A DNA stretch of 64,000 nt from a virus. This document shows positions 47,629-56,674 of the stretch, piece by piece. Both the position numbers and the translations under genes were made by a program. Each line of letters opens with the position of its first letter. Within the stretch, counting starts at the first letter, position 1. The notes beneath the pieces were generated by a model that worked only from the letters and a program-made list of their open reading frames with translations, made no database searches and was not told the DNA's origin. The DNA lies in the IMG/VR virus record IMGVR_UViG_3300042475_005534, positions 24,124 through 88,123 of that record. One strand, 5' to 3'.

Positions 47629-48267
47629 ATGGTTGGGAACTTTCTCTACGGGGTCGGCAAAGCTATTGACCCCAACCAGTCGACAGCGGCGCGAAACGAT
47701 CAAAGGAGACTGCGGCTGGAGAAGGAGGCCGAAGGTCGAACGCGGCGAGCCCTGGCCCAGCAGGATTTCCTTGGGCAACTGAGAGGGCTCACCGCAATTG
47801 AGGAGCAGAACGCAAACAATGCGTTCAACCGTGGGGAGCAAGGCAAGGATAACGATCTAACGCGTGGTATCGCAAAGCAGGCTAGTGAAACCGACCTGCT
47901 GGAAAGGATCATTCCTGTCAAGACGGCATCGACCATACAGATAGGCGAAGGCAAGGGAGAGCAGGACAGAAGGACCATAGTGACCGCGGGGCAAGCAGGC
48001 GAAAGTTATGACGCCACGCAGAGGAAGGGTGCTACGACCGCTTTTCAGGCTGTGTTCCCCATGGTCAACGATGGGGTCCTGGCACAGCAGTCTAATCTTC
48101 TCACAAACGGCCTTCAGTACGCGATCAACGCTGAAGAGCGGGAAAGGGAAAGAAACTACCAACGAATGATGGAAATGCAGGAAAGAATGAGACCCAAGCT
48201 CGGAACAGTGCTAGCGGCAAACGCACCAGCACTGCTGGGGACGGTTCTGGGGATGTTCGGGGCGTAA
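47629..48267 (+). CDS. Hypothetical virion-block protein
   Basis: 212 residues, with GAGGAG 7 bases before the ATG. Charged helices (NDQRRLRLEKEAEGRTRRAL) and a hydrophobic C-terminus (LAANAPALLGTVLGMFGA). The pattern of charged helix plus hydrophobic end recurs in the preceding genes, suggesting a family of virion proteins. Confidence 0.58.
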   Translation: MVGNFLYGVGKAIDPNQSTAARNDQRRLRLEKEAEGRTRRALAQQDFLGQLRGLTAIEEQNANNAFNRGEQGKDNDLTRGIAKQASETDLLERIIPVKTASTIQIGEGKGEQDRRTIVTAGQAGESYDATQRKGATTAFQAVFPMVNDGVLAQQSNLLTNGLQYAINAEERERERNYQRMMEMQERMRPKLGTVLAANAPALLGTVLGMFGA

Positions 48268-48270
48268 ACA

Positions 48271-51102
48271 ATGGCTCCTAAAAAGTCGAACAACAAGAGC
48301 AACTCCTCTAGCAAGAGCAAGTCCTCTAGCAAAAGCAAGTCCTCTAGTAAGGACAACCAGAAGTCCGCTGCTGATCGGGCGAGGGCCTATAAAGAGGCGG
48401 CAGAAGAAGACTTCCAAATGGGGAAGCGCATCGGTGAAGAGCAGCTTGGCTTAAACATCAGGTACACCGATGCCATGGCGCCAAAGGCGTTGGACTATGC
48501 CCGGCAGTCCCAGTCCATCGCCGATGACAGTTACACCAGGCAGTCCGGGGTCGACAGAGATATTCAGCTTCAACTGAGACAGGCCGACACGGACAGCGAA
48601 AGTTACCTACAGCAGGGGCAGGGAGACATTCAAAGCCGCCTGCAGAATGAAAGAGGAGTCATTGATCGGGACCTTGAGGGCATCAGGGTCGGCGGACAGA
48701 AGTACGCCTACGACAGACAACTAGAGGGGACAAAGTACGCCCAAGACGCAGAAAGCGGCAGGAGCCGTTATACGACTGATGCTCAGACAGCAATCAATCG
48801 TTATTCCCAGGACGCAGAAACAGGACGATCACGTTACGGGCAAGACCAGGAGACTGGCCGCTTCCGCTTCGGCCAAGAGCAGGAGACAGGCAGATTCACC
48901 CTTGGCCAGCGAGAAGAGACCGGCCGCGTTCGCTACGCACAAGACGCAGAAACGGGTCGATTCAATCTCGGCCAAAGAGAAGAGACTGGACGTCTTCGTT
49001 ACGCTCAAGACGCCGAGACTGACAGGTTTGGTCTTGGCCAAAGAGAAGAAACTGGACGTGTCAGATACTCTCAGGACGCGGAGACAGGTCGATTTAATCT
49101 CGGCCAAAGAGAAGAGACTGGACGTCTTCGTTACGCCCAGGACGCCGAGACTGACAGGTTTGGTCTTGGTCAAAGAGAAGAAACTGGACGTGTCAGATAC
49201 TCTCAGGACGCGGAGACAGGTCGATTTAATCTTGGTCAAAGAGAAGAGACCGGCCGCCTTCGTTACGCCCAGGACGCCGAGACTGACAGGTTTGGTCTTG
49301 GCCAAAGAGAAGAAACTGGACGCGTCAGGTATTCCCAGGATGCCGAGACGGGGCGCTCTCGATTCACTCAAGAACAAGAGACTGGTCGCCTTCGGTATGC
49401 CCAGGATGCCGAGACCGACAGGTTTGGTCTTGGCCAAAGAGAGGAAACTGGCCGAGTCAGATATTCCCAGGACGCAGAGACGGGTCGTTCCCGATTTGCC
49501 CAAGAGCAAGAGACTGGCAGATTCAGGTTTGGTCAAAGACAGGAGACCGGGCGAGTCAGGTATTCGCAAGACGCAGAAACCGCCCGCTCTCGATACAGCC
49601 AGGATCAAGAGACCGGAAGGTTCACTCTTGGCCAAAGAGAGGAGACTGGTCGCCTCCGTTACGCGCAAGATGCCGAAACCGACAGGTTCGGCCTTGGTCA
49701 GCGAGAAGAGACCGGGCGGGTCAGATACTCACAGGATGCGGAGAGCGCCCGCTCTCGCTACGCCCAGGATCAAGAAACTGGCAGGTTCACCCTTGGCCAG
49801 CGGGAAGAGACTGGACGCCTTCGCTATGCACAGGACGCCGAAACTGACCGATTTGGCCTTGGTCAGCGGGAGGAGACTGGCCGTGTTCGGTACTCACAAG
49901 ATGCCGAAACGGGGCGCACCAGGTACACAGCTGACACCCAGCGGGACATCAACCGGTACTCCCAGGACCGGGAGAGCGAGCGATTCGCCCTTGGTCAAAA
50001 AGAGGAGACCGGACGCACACGTTACACCGCGGACTCCCAGGAGAGAACCAGCAAGTACGGCGCTGATCAGACCCTAAGAGGCACCAGAGCTCAGGTTCGC
50101 GGTCAGATGTACGGCGCTGATCGCTCCCTTGATGCCACCCGGTATTCCTCTGATAGCCAAGAGCGATCCTCTCGCTATGGACAGGACGCGGAAAGCGGCA
50201 GGACGAGATACACGGCTGACACCCAGCGGGCCATTAGCCGCTACAGCCAGGACGCAGAGAGTGGCCGGACCAAGTACACGGCCGATTCTCAAGAGAGGAC
50301 CAGTAAGTATGGTGCTGATCAAACCCTAAGGGGGACCCAGGCTCAGGTTCGCGGCCAAATGTATGGCGCTGACCGCTCTCTTGACGCCACCCGGTATTCC
50401 TCTGATAGCCAGGAGAGGGCATCCCGTTTTGGTCAGCAACAAGAATCTGAGCGGACTCGCTACACAGCTGATTCTCAAGAGAGGACTAGCAAGTATGGTG
50501 CCGATCAAGCCCTCAAAGGCACCCAGACCCAGGTCCGCGGCCAGATGTATGGGGCTGATCGGGCTCTCGAGGGAACCCGGTATTCCTCTGATAGCCAGGA
50601 GCGATCCTCTCGTTTCGGTCAGCAACAAGAATCTGAGCGGACTCGCTATACAGCTGATTCTCAAGAGAGGACTAGCAAGTATGGTGCCGATCAAGCCCTC
50701 AAAGGCACCCAGACCCAGGTCCGCGGCCAGATGTATGGGGCTGATCGGGCCCTCGAGGGAACCCGGTATTCCTCTGATAGCCAGGAGCGGGCATCCCGCT
50801 TTGGGCAAGAGCAGGAATCCGAGCGGACACGTTACACGTCCGACTCTCAGGAGCGCCTCACCAAGTACAGCGATGACAGCCGGGAGCGCCTTGGCCGGTA
50901 CAGCGCCGATTCTCAAGAGCGCATAGGCCGCGACCGCAACACCAGCGAGGAGCGCCGAATCGGCATGGCTGGAGAGCAAGAGCGCAAGACCCTCACCCAG
51001 GGAACCGATGAGACCTTGCGCCTAAGGGCCGACGCGAGGGGTGCCATTAGCCGTTACTCTCCGTTCTCCCGCGGCAAGGCCGCCGCCAGATACTTTGGCT
51101 GA
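48271..51102 (+). CDS. 943-residue hendecad-repeat fibrous protein
   Basis: A serine/lysine-rich start (KSNNKSNSSSKSKSSSKSKS) is followed by more than 60 units of 11 residues, such as RYAQDAETGRF, GLGQREETGRV and RYSQDAETGRF. From about residue 590 a longer 66-residue super-repeat (6 x 11) takes over (RYTADSQERTS, KYGADQALKGT). An 11-residue period is the mark of a right-handed coiled coil, so this should be a very long rod. It may be a tape-measure-like, whisker or internal virion protein. The DNA is equally repetitive. It is just upstream of the terminase genes. Confidence 0.68.
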   Translation: MAPKKSNNKSNSSSKSKSSSKSKSSSKDNQKSAADRARAYKEAAEEDFQMGKRIGEEQLGLNIRYTDAMAPKALDYARQSQSIADDSYTRQSGVDRDIQLQLRQADTDSESYLQQGQGDIQSRLQNERGVIDRDLEGIRVGGQKYAYDRQLEGTKYAQDAESGRSRYTTDAQTAINRYSQDAETGRSRYGQDQETGRFRFGQEQETGRFTLGQREETGRVRYAQDAETGRFNLGQREETGRLRYAQDAETDRFGLGQREETGRVRYSQDAETGRFNLGQREETGRLRYAQDAETDRFGLGQREETGRVRYSQDAETGRFNLGQREETGRLRYAQDAETDRFGLGQREETGRVRYSQDAETGRSRFTQEQETGRLRYAQDAETDRFGLGQREETGRVRYSQDAETGRSRFAQEQETGRFRFGQRQETGRVRYSQDAETARSRYSQDQETGRFTLGQREETGRLRYAQDAETDRFGLGQREETGRVRYSQDAESARSRYAQDQETGRFTLGQREETGRLRYAQDAETDRFGLGQREETGRVRYSQDAETGRTRYTADTQRDINRYSQDRESERFALGQKEETGRTRYTADSQERTSKYGADQTLRGTRAQVRGQMYGADRSLDATRYSSDSQERSSRYGQDAESGRTRYTADTQRAISRYSQDAESGRTKYTADSQERTSKYGADQTLRGTQAQVRGQMYGADRSLDATRYSSDSQERASRFGQQQESERTRYTADSQERTSKYGADQALKGTQTQVRGQMYGADRALEGTRYSSDSQERSSRFGQQQESERTRYTADSQERTSKYGADQALKGTQTQVRGQMYGADRALEGTRYSSDSQERASRFGQEQESERTRYTSDSQERLTKYSDDSRERLGRYSADSQERIGRDRNTSEERRIGMAGEQERKTLTQGTDETLRLRADARGAISRYSPFSRGKAAARYFG
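48850..50860 (+). repeat. 33-base and 198-base nested tandem repeats
   Basis: The coding repeats are also strong DNA repeats: units of 33 bases (11 codons), with larger 66-132-base blocks nearly identical at 48950-49330, and 198-base blocks near 50420-50800. Homologous recombination between copies would change rod length in steps of 11 residues. Confidence 0.75.
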
Positions 51103-51580
51103 TTCCCATCCTGGGGTATCGGCTTTTCTCTCCTCGCTAAATAACGAGCAACGGGAAAGATTCCTAACAGAGGCCGACAATCGCGATTCCGTATACCAGC
51201 TCTGGATGTACGCCAGTGCCATGGGATATGAGTCGTGTTTCCTCGAGCTGGAGTCCTGGCAGAAAGAACGTTATCCCAGGCTGAATCGAAAACTGGCGCT
51301 CACCGCAGAGGCCGTGCGGCTCCAGCAGGATATCGCAGCGCTTCGAGCCTGCGAAAATCCGGACCCGAGGCTCATCGCTGCCCTGACAAAGGAGTTGCGA
51401 GGGCACCTGGTGGAGATCGAGCGGATGGAGCGTGGCCACGATCGACGGGGGCTCCTACTGGCTGGAGCTGATCGACTCCTGAAAACTGTGCAGGATTCCT
51501 TTCCTGACGACCCCGAAATGCAGAGCGTCTTGGAGGAATCGTTCGAGACCTTCCTCGCCCAGCTGAGAGAGGAGCGCTGA
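51095..51580 (+). CDS. Possible terminase small subunit
   Basis: 161 residues from TTG 51095, which overlaps the previous stop by 8 bases. It is entirely helical (LWMYASAMGYESCFLELESW, LRGHLVEIERMERGHDRRGL), with an acidic C-terminus (LEESFETFLAQLREER). It lies 18 bases before the large terminase gene; position and size suggest the small terminase subunit, although no helix-turn-helix could be assigned by eye. Confidence 0.5.
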   Translation: MADSHPGVSAFLSSLNNEQRERFLTEADNRDSVYQLWMYASAMGYESCFLELESWQKERYPRLNRKLALTAEAVRLQQDIAALRACENPDPRLIAALTKELRGHLVEIERMERGHDRRGLLLAGADRLLKTVQDSFPDDPEMQSVLEESFETFLAQLREER

Positions 51581-51598
51581 GTTGTTAAATTGCCAGTT

Positions 51599-53128
51599 AT
51601 GGCTGGCACTTCGATAGCCCAGGCACGCAGGCGCTCCACGCTTGCTGCTGCTAAAAGGCTCCCAAAGAGAACATCCGCTGATGCGGCGGTTCCAGAAGAC
51701 ATTCAACTGGCCCGTGACAATTTCGCGGCCTTTTGCACCCGAATGGGGAAGCCGCCAGCGCCGCACATGATGCTGTGGCACGAGAAGTTCATCACCGGCA
51801 AAAGCAGCGACCACCTCCTTGATGTTGCCGGGCCCAACGAATGCCTACTGAGTCCCAGGGGGTCTGCAAAGAGCACCTTCGTGGGATTGCTATGCGCCTG
51901 GCTGATCGGGCGGCATGCCCTGCAAAGGAAGCTGTTGCGGATTCTTTATGTGTCCTACAACATCGACGTAGCCAGGGGGAAGAGCCTGGCCATCAAGACC
52001 TTAATTCAGTCATCGGACTATCAGGAAGTTTTCCCGATGGTTCGCCTCTCCAAGGCGAGAACAGCAGACGAGTTGTGGTCGATTGATTTTGATTTTGCAG
52101 GAATTGATGTCAGAGGAGAAGACGCCTTTACCGTCGCCTGCGCGGGCCTGCGTGGAACCATTGCTTCCAAGAGAAGCAGTCTTGTGATTCTCGATGACTT
52201 GATCAAATCCAAGCAGTCCATTGCGAATCCAGAAATCCGCAGGGAAATGGAAGCCAACTGGAACAGCGTCATTGTTCCAACCATGTTCGAGGGCGCCCGC
52301 GCCATCGCCCTGGGCACCCGGTTCCATTTTGACGACATGTTCGCCACTACGTTCATCGAGCGCAATGGGTGGGCTGTCACGATCCAGGCCGCCCTTGAAT
52401 ACAACAACGACGGAGATGTGCGCTCCTACTGGCCGCAAATGTGGGGGCTCGAATATCTGCTAGGCCTGCAGCGCAAGGACGGAGTCTCCTTTGCGTATCA
52501 GTACATGAACCAGGCGGTGCGATCCGCAGAGCTGGGGATTTCACCTGAGTTGTTTATCAAGGGATCCATTCCCGACACGTTCGACATGATCGGCGTCGGG
52601 ATGGACCTCTCCTCTGGCCTGAAAGAGCGCAATGACTGGACCGTGTTCATGCTCGGCGGCAGGGATGGGGAGAAGGGCTACTTGATTGATTACAGGCGAG
52701 TGCGCTCCATGGGGAACATTGAGAAGGTAGAAGCCCTGTGCGAACTCTTGTCTGACTGGAATTTGCTGATCCGCGATGGCAGCAAGTACCGGCCCACTCG
52801 CTCTGATGTGATGATCTGGCCTGAATCGGTGGCCTATCAAAAATCGTTCCAGGGTGATTTCCAGAGGATTGCCCACCAAGACTGGGGCCTCACTAATCTG
52901 AGGGTGTCTCCAGTCACCGGGATTCGTGGTGACAAGCTATCCCGGTTCCGCGGCATTATGGGCCTATTCCAGACCCATCGCGTGATATTCAACAAGTACA
53001 GGGACTGGTCTGTCGTGCTGGAAGAGGTGCTGAACCTTGGGCACACAGCCCATGACGACTGTGCCGACGGAGTTCAGATCCTGTTGGACCAGCTGTTCAG
53101 ACGCGGTCCAGCAGAGCTCGAGTATTAG
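51599..53128 (+). CDS. terL: Terminase large subunit (TerL-like)
   Basis: 509 residues. ATPase part: Walker A LSPRGSAKST (84-93) and Walker B LVILDDLI (195-202). Nuclease part (RNase H-like): first acidic residue in GVGMDLSSG (D336) and late acidic pair in HTAHDDCADG (about 487). This is the packaging motor that cuts concatemeric DNA and pumps it through the portal. ATG 51599 is used; TTG 51590 is an alternative. It is followed 30 bases later by the probable portal gene. Confidence 0.85.
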   Translation: MAGTSIAQARRRSTLAAAKRLPKRTSADAAVPEDIQLARDNFAAFCTRMGKPPAPHMMLWHEKFITGKSSDHLLDVAGPNECLLSPRGSAKSTFVGLLCAWLIGRHALQRKLLRILYVSYNIDVARGKSLAIKTLIQSSDYQEVFPMVRLSKARTADELWSIDFDFAGIDVRGEDAFTVACAGLRGTIASKRSSLVILDDLIKSKQSIANPEIRREMEANWNSVIVPTMFEGARAIALGTRFHFDDMFATTFIERNGWAVTIQAALEYNNDGDVRSYWPQMWGLEYLLGLQRKDGVSFAYQYMNQAVRSAELGISPELFIKGSIPDTFDMIGVGMDLSSGLKERNDWTVFMLGGRDGEKGYLIDYRRVRSMGNIEKVEALCELLSDWNLLIRDGSKYRPTRSDVMIWPESVAYQKSFQGDFQRIAHQDWGLTNLRVSPVTGIRGDKLSRFRGIMGLFQTHRVIFNKYRDWSVVLEEVLNLGHTAHDDCADGVQILLDQLFRRGPAELEY

Positions 53129-53158
53129 CCCCTTCTCTGGCGAACTTAGGATAGACCA

Positions 53159-55435
53159 ATGAGCGAATACAACGATTCCCGGTCCTCCCCATTCCAGCAA
53201 CTCCTGGAAGCTGCGCGCAGTCGCAAGGGCGGAAGCGGCGACACCACCGTCATCACTGGGCATCTTGCTCAGATGCGGCTTTTCATGATGCGCCAGGGGG
53301 TTGAGTTCTACCCTCGGCAGGATTCCTACGGATTCCGGAAGTCATTCCTGGAGAGGATCATCGAAGAAAACGAGATCGACGCCAGGCTCGAGGGGATTGG
53401 AGATGACTTCGTGCTTGACGGGCTAGGGCTTTGGTTCTTTCGCCCGGTCAAGGACACCTACCGCATCATGTGGTTCACCCGTAACAACTACAGGTCCTAC
53501 TACGACGCGGATGAGCAGATCGATGAGATCGACCTGATCTACTCCTACAAAGAGCGCAGCCAGGCAAACAAGCTCAATGTTTCAACTACTGGCGGCTTCA
53601 CGACGAAATGGGTCCGGCTAGTCGTTCGAAAAGACGAGATCATTGAGGAAATCAGTAACGAGAGGCCGTCCTTTGAGGACCCCATCGGAAGCCGTTTCTC
53701 CCCCTCCCGCGTCTCCGCTGCTGCCTCTTCGTCGGTGATTGGGAAGTCGACTCGGACGACACGGAACTCCCTGGGCTTCATTCCTGCGGTCGAGGCGTTC
53801 AACAACATGCGCTCTTCCGGTATGGATGCCACCGGAGACTTTGATGGCCTGGAAGGGCACATCATGGTGCATGACTCCTTGGTTCGTAATATCCGCGAAA
53901 ACATTCGCTTCTACGGCAACCCCACACTTGTTTCCAGTCGGGCCAAGCACGAGATGATGGAGTCCGGGGACGAGCAGTCTCGCCGGCCAACCATTGCCAG
54001 CAGGGCCGGTTTCGAGTCGACCGCTCCTCGCTCTAACTGGTCCAATTCAGGCGGAGGCCGCTTTGATTTAACAGGAGCCCCATCCCTGGGATCCAACATG
54101 AGAGTGCCTCGCCTGATTGCCAATCTCGAGGCCACCGACCGGGTGCAATACATCACGCCCAACGCGGTCAGCGGCGATCAGAACATGTATGCCAGGCAGT
54201 ATCGGGAGGAAATCCGCACAGCCCTAGGCGGCGTTGATGAACTCGGTATTTCCTCCGGCGCGACCGCCTACGAGATCAAGAGCCTCTTCGGCCGTGCGGC
54301 AACAACGGCCCTCAGGAAGTGTCGCGGGTTGCTGACCTACGGATTGTGCAAACTGCTAGGCCTGATGATCCATCACGAGGAGAAGATTTTCCGCGACTCC
54401 TTCTCTGCTGCATTAGGGATTGCGCCGCCAAGTGCGCCAATCTTTGAGCAGTTTGAAGCCGATGGCGCTACTGCGGAGTATGAGGAGGCGGAGCGTATCT
54501 ACAGAGAGGAATACGCCGCCTGGGAGCAGGAGATAGAGGCCAACCTCTCGGAGGCACTGGAGAACCAGGATCTCCCAGTTGGAGTTGTCGGGCTGATTCC
54601 TGACGGGGATCGGCGAGTGGAGTGGCGCTGGAGGGGGCCGGTCTTTGAAGAGAGCCCTGAAGACGTTCTCAACGCATCGATCGTGGTGCGGAACCTTCAA
54701 GAACTTGGGGTGGACTCGGTGGAAGCACTGAAGCATTTATTCCCTTCAAAAACAGATGAGGAACGCAGCGCTATGCTGTCAGGGTATCCATTCAGGATGG
54801 CCCAGGCCACGCAACAGAGCATTGGAACATTCCTCTCGCTCATCGGGGACATGCAGCAGATTCCTCATCCGCAGCAGCCCGATCTTCCACTCCTGGCAGA
54901 CCCCAGGCTCGACCTGGTTCCATTCGTTTATCGGGCTTTCGATTTCCTCAAGCGAGAACTGACCTATGCAGGACAATTCAACGATGCCGCAGGTGCCTCA
55001 GGCCCCAGCGAACTCGATGCCATCGGTAGAGCACGCGCAGGCGCCGGTCTCCCCGCAGAGCTACCAGGCAGCAGCGGCCCCTTCTTCCTACCAGACAGCA
55101 CCCGGTCCAGCACCGCAAATGGTGGATCCGTGGCAGGCGGCCTATCAGCGCCTGAGCGGCGGGCTGAACGGGATGCCCCAATCCCAGCCCCAGGCACCGT
55201 ATTGGCAACAAGCGCCACAGGCGGCTCCCTCCCCGGCTTACTACCCTTCGCCTACAACCAGCTACCCAGCGGCGTTCAGTACGGGGATCCCGATTTCGCT
55301 GCCCCAAGTAACGCCGGTCTATTCGCCGAGCTATCCGAGCGCGCTGCAGAACGTGCCAGCGCAGTACGCCCCGACCCAGACCCCGCAAGAGGTCGAGGAC
55401 GGGTACCTAAGCGGCGTAAGCAACGAAAGTCTTGA
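53159..55435 (+). CDS. Probable portal protein
   Basis: 758 residues, AGGA 8 bases before ATG. The first 600 residues are a mixed alpha/beta protein (WFFRPVKDTYRIMWFTRNNY, YDADEQIDEIDLIYSYKERS) with long helices later; size and position directly after the terminase suit a portal. The last 156 residues are serine/glycine/arginine-rich and are encoded in DNA that also encodes the N-terminus of the next protein in another frame. The assignment rests on gene order more than on motifs. Confidence 0.6.
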   Translation: MSEYNDSRSSPFQQLLEAARSRKGGSGDTTVITGHLAQMRLFMMRQGVEFYPRQDSYGFRKSFLERIIEENEIDARLEGIGDDFVLDGLGLWFFRPVKDTYRIMWFTRNNYRSYYDADEQIDEIDLIYSYKERSQANKLNVSTTGGFTTKWVRLVVRKDEIIEEISNERPSFEDPIGSRFSPSRVSAAASSSVIGKSTRTTRNSLGFIPAVEAFNNMRSSGMDATGDFDGLEGHIMVHDSLVRNIRENIRFYGNPTLVSSRAKHEMMESGDEQSRRPTIASRAGFESTAPRSNWSNSGGGRFDLTGAPSLGSNMRVPRLIANLEATDRVQYITPNAVSGDQNMYARQYREEIRTALGGVDELGISSGATAYEIKSLFGRAATTALRKCRGLLTYGLCKLLGLMIHHEEKIFRDSFSAALGIAPPSAPIFEQFEADGATAEYEEAERIYREEYAAWEQEIEANLSEALENQDLPVGVVGLIPDGDRRVEWRWRGPVFEESPEDVLNASIVVRNLQELGVDSVEALKHLFPSKTDEERSAMLSGYPFRMAQATQQSIGTFLSLIGDMQQIPHPQQPDLPLLADPRLDLVPFVYRAFDFLKRELTYAGQFNDAAGASGPSELDAIGRARAGAGLPAELPGSSGPFFLPDSTRSSTANGGSVAGGLSAPERRAERDAPIPAPGTVLATSATGGSLPGLLPFAYNQLPSGVQYGDPDFAAPSNAGLFAELSERAAERASAVRPDPDPARGRGRVPKRRKQRKS

Positions 55436-55940
55436 GGTTCTTCAGCACTTCGGCGCTGAGGCCCCGGCTCTTCTCAACCGTTACGCCTGCACCGTAGAGG
55501 ATGCCCTGCTGGCCCAGGCTGAGCAAACCGGCACCACGATGCAGCAATTGCAGCAACTGGCGCAGAACATGAGCCAAATGGAGGTGATCCTTAATGCTGC
55601 CATTGAAGACAACAACGCCTACAACTATCTGACCACTGATCCCGACCTGCTGGCTGATTACGTCAACGACTTCTTCGGACCCGAGGGCCCTGCTCCCGTG
55701 GAGCTCCCTCAGGACCGCCTGCGTGCTGAGGTAGAAGCCAACCAGCGCCCCTATCAGAGGCCCGAGATGCCCATGCCCGCGCCATCTGGCCGTGGCGGTG
55801 GCGTCAATCCAGAGGACTTCTGGGCTCAGTTCAACCAGGTAGCCACCACCAGGCCCGACCAGCTCTGGATGTTGCTGGATCAAGTCCAGAGCCAGGCTCC
55901 TGAACTGCTGACCTCTAAGTGGCTCGTGAGCGAGGGCTGA
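54966..55940 (+). CDS. Probable scaffold-like protein, overlapping portal
   Basis: 324 residues. The first 140 are rich in Pro, Gln, Ala and Tyr (QDNSTMPQVPQAPANSMPSV, YWQQAPQAAPSPAYYPSPTT); the remainder is acidic and helical (YLSGVSNESLEVLQHFGAEA, EDALLAQAEQTGTTMQQLQQ). Flexible start plus acidic helices next to the portal suggests a scaffolding protein. Its first 470 bases overlap the portal gene in a different frame, an unusually long overlap. Confidence 0.6.
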   Translation: MQDNSTMPQVPQAPANSMPSVEHAQAPVSPQSYQAAAAPSSYQTAPGPAPQMVDPWQAAYQRLSGGLNGMPQSQPQAPYWQQAPQAAPSPAYYPSPTTSYPAAFSTGIPISLPQVTPVYSPSYPSALQNVPAQYAPTQTPQEVEDGYLSGVSNESLEVLQHFGAEAPALLNRYACTVEDALLAQAEQTGTTMQQLQQLAQNMSQMEVILNAAIEDNNAYNYLTTDPDLLADYVNDFFGPEGPAPVELPQDRLRAEVEANQRPYQRPEMPMPAPSGRGGGVNPEDFWAQFNQVATTRPDQLWMLLDQVQSQAPELLTSKWLVSEG

Positions 55941-55941
55941 G

Positions 55942-56298
55942 ATGGCCAACTTCCCCGCTGGAGCCATGCGCCCTCCCAATACTGGCCCACAGGGCCAAGC
56001 TATTGGTGCTTTTGACCAGATCCAGAACAGGAATCAGCAGGTCAACAATCGGGCGCGCTTGCTCATTGCCACGGCCGACACTGCAGGCATCAACACTGTC
56101 ACCGATGGCGCCCGCGCCTTGCAGGTTGCCAGCAACACCCAGGAGCACCAACTCCGAACCGCTGCCAATGCAACACTGAACACCCAGGCGGCGCAGAAAT
56201 GCTGCCTGGATGGGCGGCTGAACGCAGCGTCGAAATACGGCCAAGAGGGATACGTGCCTGCGATGTACAAGCTGGCAAATCTTCTCTCTTCGGCCTAG
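55942..56298 (+). CDS. Hypothetical virion-block protein
   Basis: 118 residues (MANFPAGAMRPPNTGPQGQA...), alanine/asparagine-rich and helical (TDGARALQVASNTQEHQLRT). It begins one base after the previous stop. The cysteine pair QKCCLDGR is notable. Its 3' end is within a 29-base tandem duplication. Unrecognised. Confidence 0.56.
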   Translation: MANFPAGAMRPPNTGPQGQAIGAFDQIQNRNQQVNNRARLLIATADTAGINTVTDGARALQVASNTQEHQLRTAANATLNTQAAQKCCLDGRLNAASKYGQEGYVPAMYKLANLLSSA

Positions 56299-56345
56299 GG
56301 GTAATACAAGGCAATCATTCGGCCTAGGGGTAATACAAGGCAATC
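56289..56345. repeat. 29-base tandem duplication at a gene end
   Basis: CGGCCTAGGGGTAATACAAG plus GCAATC occurs twice with a 29-base period (56289 and 56318). The first copy includes the stop codon of the 118-residue gene; the second is non-coding. It looks like a recent slippage duplication. Confidence 0.85.
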
Positions 56346-56394
56346 GGGATGTATGCCAGCTGTGGCTAGCATGGGACTACTCTCGCGGTAGACC

Positions 56395-56673
56395 ATGCGC
56401 CTTGCTGGCAGCCCGGAAATTTACGAGGCGCTAGCCAAGCACTTCGTCAGCGACGATGTACCTCGTCCAGCCGCAGAACACATGGCCGCAGAGGTCATGG
56501 TGCATGGGGATGACGCCGACATCCGCATTGATGAATTCATGCGGTACTACGGAATGTACAAGGACAAGGGCTTCTCCGATCAAGCCGCTCAGCACCTTGC
56601 GGTCGAGGCACTAGAGGGAGAGAGCGACCCTCCGGCCATGACGCGGCGATTCGCTGGCACCTACGAAGACTGA
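56395..56673 (+). CDS. Small helical protein
   Basis: 92 residues (MRLAGSPEIYEALAKHFVSD...), acidic, helical, no hydrophobic segment. Two similar helical halves (EHMAAEVMVHGDDADIRIDE; AQHLAVEALEGES) may be an internal repeat. It is followed after one base by the cysteine peptidase gene. Unrecognised. Confidence 0.57.
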   Translation: MRLAGSPEIYEALAKHFVSDDVPRPAAEHMAAEVMVHGDDADIRIDEFMRYYGMYKDKGFSDQAAQHLAVEALEGESDPPAMTRRFAGTYED

Positions 56674-56674
56674 C

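Noticed and set aside
48779-50077. A 432-codon plus-strand frame inside the hendecad-repeat gene
   Set aside because: It exists only because the DNA repeats are multiples of three; its product is a basic, repetitive shadow of the real frame with no start signal.
48850-50860. Regular repeats that could be taken for a CRISPR array
   Set aside because: Repeats are in-frame coding units of 33 bases without unique spacers, and they encode a continuous protein.
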